From Sphingomonadales bacterium (lineage in GTDB: Bacteria > Pseudomonadota > Alphaproteobacteria > Sphingomonadales > Sphingomonadaceae): a DNA stretch of 64,000 nucleotides. Shown here in pieces: positions 61,420 to 64,000 of this stretch. Below the pieces are notes generated by a model. That model was not told the origin of the DNA. It was given only the letters and a program-made list of their open reading frames with translations, and did no database searches. The stretch lies in contig JADJGU010000004.1 in the NCBI GenBank assembly GCA_016707885.1, positions 1 through 64,000 of the forward strand, in the 5' to 3' direction. The translations under genes were made by a program, and so were the position numbers. The stretch's first letter is position 1. Each line of letters starts with the position of its first letter.

Positions 61420-63099
61420 ATGATAAATAAGATAAAACTACAGTTCCGATCCGCCCCGGCGCAAATCCTTTGAATTTGATGTTTCACCCATCACCGTTTT
61501 TGTTGGCCCTAATTACTCGGGAAAAAGCCACTTGATCGGGAAATAGTCAGGCTGCAACTCACGGAAGAATTCTGGACGATAATCTAATCCTAAGCGACAT
61601 TGAATTTAGAGGTTACTCGCAACAAGAAGCTGAACAAGCCATGGCGAATGTAACATTACGTCCAAACCCGGGCGAAATTATAAAACCAGACCATGTATTA
61701 GTTGGCAAGTTTTCCTCAAGGCAACAAGTTCCCAAAACTTCTCTATTAGAAGCTTTGACAAATTTTCATACTACGGAAAATACCCATCACTTACGCAATT
61801 GGGCTGCGCAATGGTTTCTAGCTTACAATGTGAGAATATTCGATGGTCGAGGCCGAATTGATCTGGCGAATGACCAGCCTTTTGGAGATCGACTCCAAGA
61901 AGCCAATAGCAGTTTTCAGACACTCTTCCGCAACGATAGCCTTCGAAATGAGCTAAGCGAAATTGTTTACGAAGCGTTTGGCCAATATTTGGTTTTGACC
62001 CAACTCATGCGGGTCAAATCCGACTACGTTTATCGGACAGAAAGCCAAATAGCCTTCACGAGGAACAGGCTTTAACTGAGGAGGCAGCCAATTTTCATAG
62101 CGCTGCTACACTTCTGAGGCAGGCAAGCGACGGAGCAAAAGCGTTTTGCGGAATGCTCGCTGAAATTATGGCGGGCAAACCGGATCTATTGTTAGTCGAT
62201 GAACCAGCAGCATTTCTTCACCCAACATTGTCTTTTACTTTGGCTAAGCAAATGGCCAAACAAATGCAGGGGAATAAAAAAGACTTTTTGTTTCGACACA
62301 TAGCCCTCACTTTTTAATGGGGTGCGTAATGTCTGGCGTTCCAGTAAATGTTGTACGACTGACTTATCGAAACAAAGTAGCTACAGCTAGAATTCTTCCA
62401 AGTGAAGAATTAACAATTATTATGAGAAATCCGTTGTTACGATCTGCGGGCGTACTTTCTGCCCTTTTTTACGAAAATGTTGTGATGAGGAGCGATATGG
62501 ATGGGCCTTTTATCAGGAAGCAAATGAACGCCTTTTGGGGTTGAATGATCAACAGGGGGTATTCCAAACTGTCTTTTTATGAACGCGAACGGTCAAGATT
62601 CAATTCCAACTATTATGGAACCTCTGAGAAAATTTGGTATTCCGGTTGCAGGTATTTATGATTTGGACTTCGTCAAAGACGGGGGTCAGCAAGGAACGCG
62701 ACGACTTAAAGCGGCTGGCGTACCGGATGGCGTAATAAGTGGACTCAATCCGACAAGGGTAAACGTTAAATCTTCTCTAGAAACGCGCGATCCAAATTAT
62801 AAGCGATCGGGAGGACTTGGATTGTTGACCGACGCTGAGCTGGAGACTGCTAAATTTTATTGTAAACAGCTTGCTGATTATGGAGTTTTTTTGGTTCCCA
62901 GTGGAGAGAGTTGAATCTGGCTTTCAGACCTTGGAGTTAGAGAAAATCTACTGACTGGTTAGTGGCAATGTTTGAACGGATGGGCTCTGATAGCAGTGCG
63001 GCAGCGTACGTCAAACCTACCGACGTCGACGTTTGGGCATTTCTCGATGAAGTTAGAGATTGGTTACTCAACCCAAATCGTTTCGGTATCCCGCAGTGA
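61420..63099 (+). pseudogene. OLD-type AAA ATPase with TOPRIM-like nuclease domain, broken by many frameshifts
   Basis: An AT-rich gene that can be reassembled across about nine frame changes from ATG 61420. Pieces in order: MINKIKLQFRSAPAQIL; EFDVSPITVFVGPNYSGKSHLI (Walker A); SQQEAEQAMANVTLRPNPG and a long helical insert; QASDGAKAFCGMLAEIMAGKPDLLLVDEPAAFLHPTL (Walker B of the SMC/OLD type); FVSTHSPHFL (H-loop); GVPVNVVRLTYR, LPSEELTIIMRNPLLRSAGVLSALFYE; IPTIMEPLRKFGIPVAGIYDLDFVKDGG (TOPRIM-like DLD); and C-terminal FERMGSDSSAAAYVKPTDVDVWAFL. Full length would be about 560 residues. OLD-like ATPase/TOPRIM nucleases act in phage defence or plasmid interference. No partner gene is present, so the type is unclear. 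Confidence 0.75.
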
Positions 63100-63241
63100 A
63101 TTTGATACAGTTACGCGGAAGCAAGTTTAGGTGCAGGTGACAGCAACCGTCCTGATTCACCGTGAAATGCAGAATCAAGATTCTTTACCTCCAATCTCCT
63201 CTGCGCTCTCCGTGCCTCTGAACGAAACAAAGCTTTACCCC
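63100..63241. repeat. Degenerate short-repeat stretch between two broken genes
   Basis: No gene seen. The section at about 63182-63232 has a degenerate CTC-TGCG/CTCCGTG-type tandem run (CTCCTCTGCGCTCTCCGTGC), similar to low-complexity repeats of sphingomonad intergenic DNA. It separates the AT-rich ATPase remnant from the GC-rich GFA gene, so it may mark a boundary of inserted DNA. Confidence 0.35.
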
Positions 63242-63705
63242 CTACAAATCCACCACCTCCCGCACATAGCCCCACTCGCCAACGCCATCCCATGCCCGGC
63301 CATCGGGAAAATGCAGCTTCACCCCTGACAGCGCGGCGCGGTCGAACAAGCGCATGTTCACGCCCATGCGGTCATTCGCGGCACCGCTCTTTTCCAGCCA
63401 GGCCGCGCTTAAGGCAAAATGCGTGGTGCAGCCGCAGCGGGGGCAAACCCCCCCCCGCGGGCTCCCGCGTTTGTGGTCGCATTTCCGGCCAGAAACCGGT
63501 TCGACTGCAGGAAATACGCGAAGTCTGCTCTTCCATAGCCCCGCGTCTCCCCCGTCACCCTCACTTCTTCGGGCGCATAATATCCCCACCACACGCCGTG
63601 AGACTCGCACAGGCTGCAATTGCATTCGAAGATGAAGCCCGGCGCATGCGCGACCTGCACATGCACGGCACCGCAATGGCAGGTGGCGGATAGGGGATTG
63701 GTCAT
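63242..63705 (-). pseudogene. GFA-family (glutathione-dependent formaldehyde-activating-like) protein, frameshifted
   Basis: First part from ATG 63705: MTNPLSATCHCGAVHVQV, APGFIFECNCSLCESHGVWWGYYAPEEVRVTG, ending FAYFLQSNRFLAG. The zinc cysteines CHCGA and CNCSLC are normal for the family. The C-terminal third is in another frame: VCPRCGCTTHFALSAAWLEKSG and MRLFDRAALSGVKLHFPDGRAWDG, to the stop at 63242. The junction lies in a C9 run (63448-63456) with a GCGGGAGCCCGCG palindrome beside it, so an inserted GC-rich repeat or a homopolymer error broke the frame. Intact homologs are about 130-150 residues, and their substrate is often unknown. Confidence 0.8.
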
Positions 63706-63737
63706 CGCGCGATAGTAGCAAGGAGGGGCGGAATTGC

Positions 63738-63965
63738 ACCCTCTCTCGTTCACCTCCGGTGGCCTTCGGCTCTAGGGGAGAGGAGTGAGGAATCGACCGG
63801 AGGGAGATGGCCGAAGGCCACCTGCGAACTTGTTCGCTAGTCGCAGCGGAGAGGGGCTGTAACGGTGACGGCACACCCAGCCTCCCCCTCTCCACTTCGT
63901 CTAATTGCTTGCAGCAATAAGACTTCGTACCTCTCCCCTGAAGGGGAGAGGGTTGCGCACCCCCT
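63738..63965. repeat. Mosaic of nested palindromic (REP-like) elements
   Basis: No gene seen. Several independent palindromes are packed into about 220 bp: GTGGCCTTCGGC/GCCGAAGGCCAC (63759-63770 and 63810-63821), a perfect GCGAAC-TT-GTTCGC (63824-63837), ATTGC/GCAAT (63903-63918 region), and CCTCTCCCCT-GA-AGGGGAGAGG (63930-63951). The order resembles the composite intergenic repeats of sphingomonads. The last hairpin resembles the CCCC-GAA-GGGG hairpin in lhr. Confidence 0.7.
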
Positions 63966-64000
63966 TCAAAAACCCCCACCCTGCCCCATATTGCTATCGA

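Overview
The window looks like chromosomal DNA of an alphaproteobacterium, most probably Sphingomonadales (Sphingopyxis/Sphingorhabdus-like). Reasons: moderately high GC with strong GC3 bias by eye, an Rrf2-sufB head of a suf operon, a MipZ-type division ATPase, the ligase-associated Lhr helicase and PdeM nuclease, retropepsin-like and DUF3576/DUF4402 proteins, cytochrome P450 and a DUF885 peptidase. Most of it is ordinary core genome: suf genes, PBP, msrB, holA-lptE-leuS, yggS, pdeM, trhO, phosphomannomutase, mipZ, panC, tRNA-Ala, rplU-rpmA, ppc, argG, glcB, trxB, a ferredoxin and uvrA.

Layout. 0-5 kb: suf regulator and a sufB with an in-frame stop at the window edge, a split AraC gene, a bifunctional PBP, msrB and a split DUF4402 gene. 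5-10.7 kb: a tightly overlapping operon DUF3576-leuS-lptE-holA (all minus) and a secreted protein. 10.7-20.6 kb: yggS, pdeM, trhO, retropepsin, lhr, phosphomannomutase, J-like protein, mipZ, panC. 20.6-25.4 kb: Sel1-like protein, tRNA-Ala(CGC), a TetR gene divergent from two tandem PF10118 ferritin-like proteins, GNAT, and rpmA/rplU with a structured 3' region. 25.4-34.7 kb: ppc, secreted proteins, DUF885 peptidase, P450. 34.7-40.1 kb: a minus-strand run argG-amj-ICMT-like-D-aminoacylase. 40-48 kb: GDT1-family Mn exporter under a yybP-ykoY-type riboswitch, a 46-residue membrane protein, a mannose-6-phosphate-isomerase-like gene, malate synthase G, M48 protease. 48.2-50.8 kb: an IS3-family (IS407-like) element with a 4-bp target duplication beside an AT-rich J-domain/membrane protein gene. 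50.8-61.3 kb: trxB, ferredoxin, CNT transporter, Nudix, an ECF sigma/anti-sigma pair, DUF4126, L,D-transpeptidase-like protein, uvrA. 61.3-64 kb: a heavily frameshifted AT-rich OLD-type ATPase/TOPRIM gene (probable defence-gene remnant), a frameshifted GFA-family gene, and a mosaic of palindromic repeats.

A striking property is the number of genes broken by one small lesion: sufB, araC-like, DUF4402, lhr (two), argG, both IS3 ORFs, the J-domain gene, the anti-sigma gene and the GFA gene. In each, the homologous reading resumes in another frame (or, for sufB, past the stop). About half of the lesions lie in short homopolymers. Because argG and sufB are core genes and the IS looks recent, part of this may be consensus-sequence error rather than biology. 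The OLD-like gene carries about nine lesions in 1.7 kb, far above the rate in its neighbours (uvrA, leuS, ppc and glcB are intact), so real decay is more plausible there.

I see no complete undescribed multi-gene system. The best leads are the decayed ATPase/TOPRIM nuclease, the AT-rich J-domain membrane protein next to the IS, the ECF sigma with its unusual coiled-coil anti-sigma partner, the J-like protein with HPD changed to EPD coupled to mipZ, and the tandem PF10118 pair with its TetR regulator.
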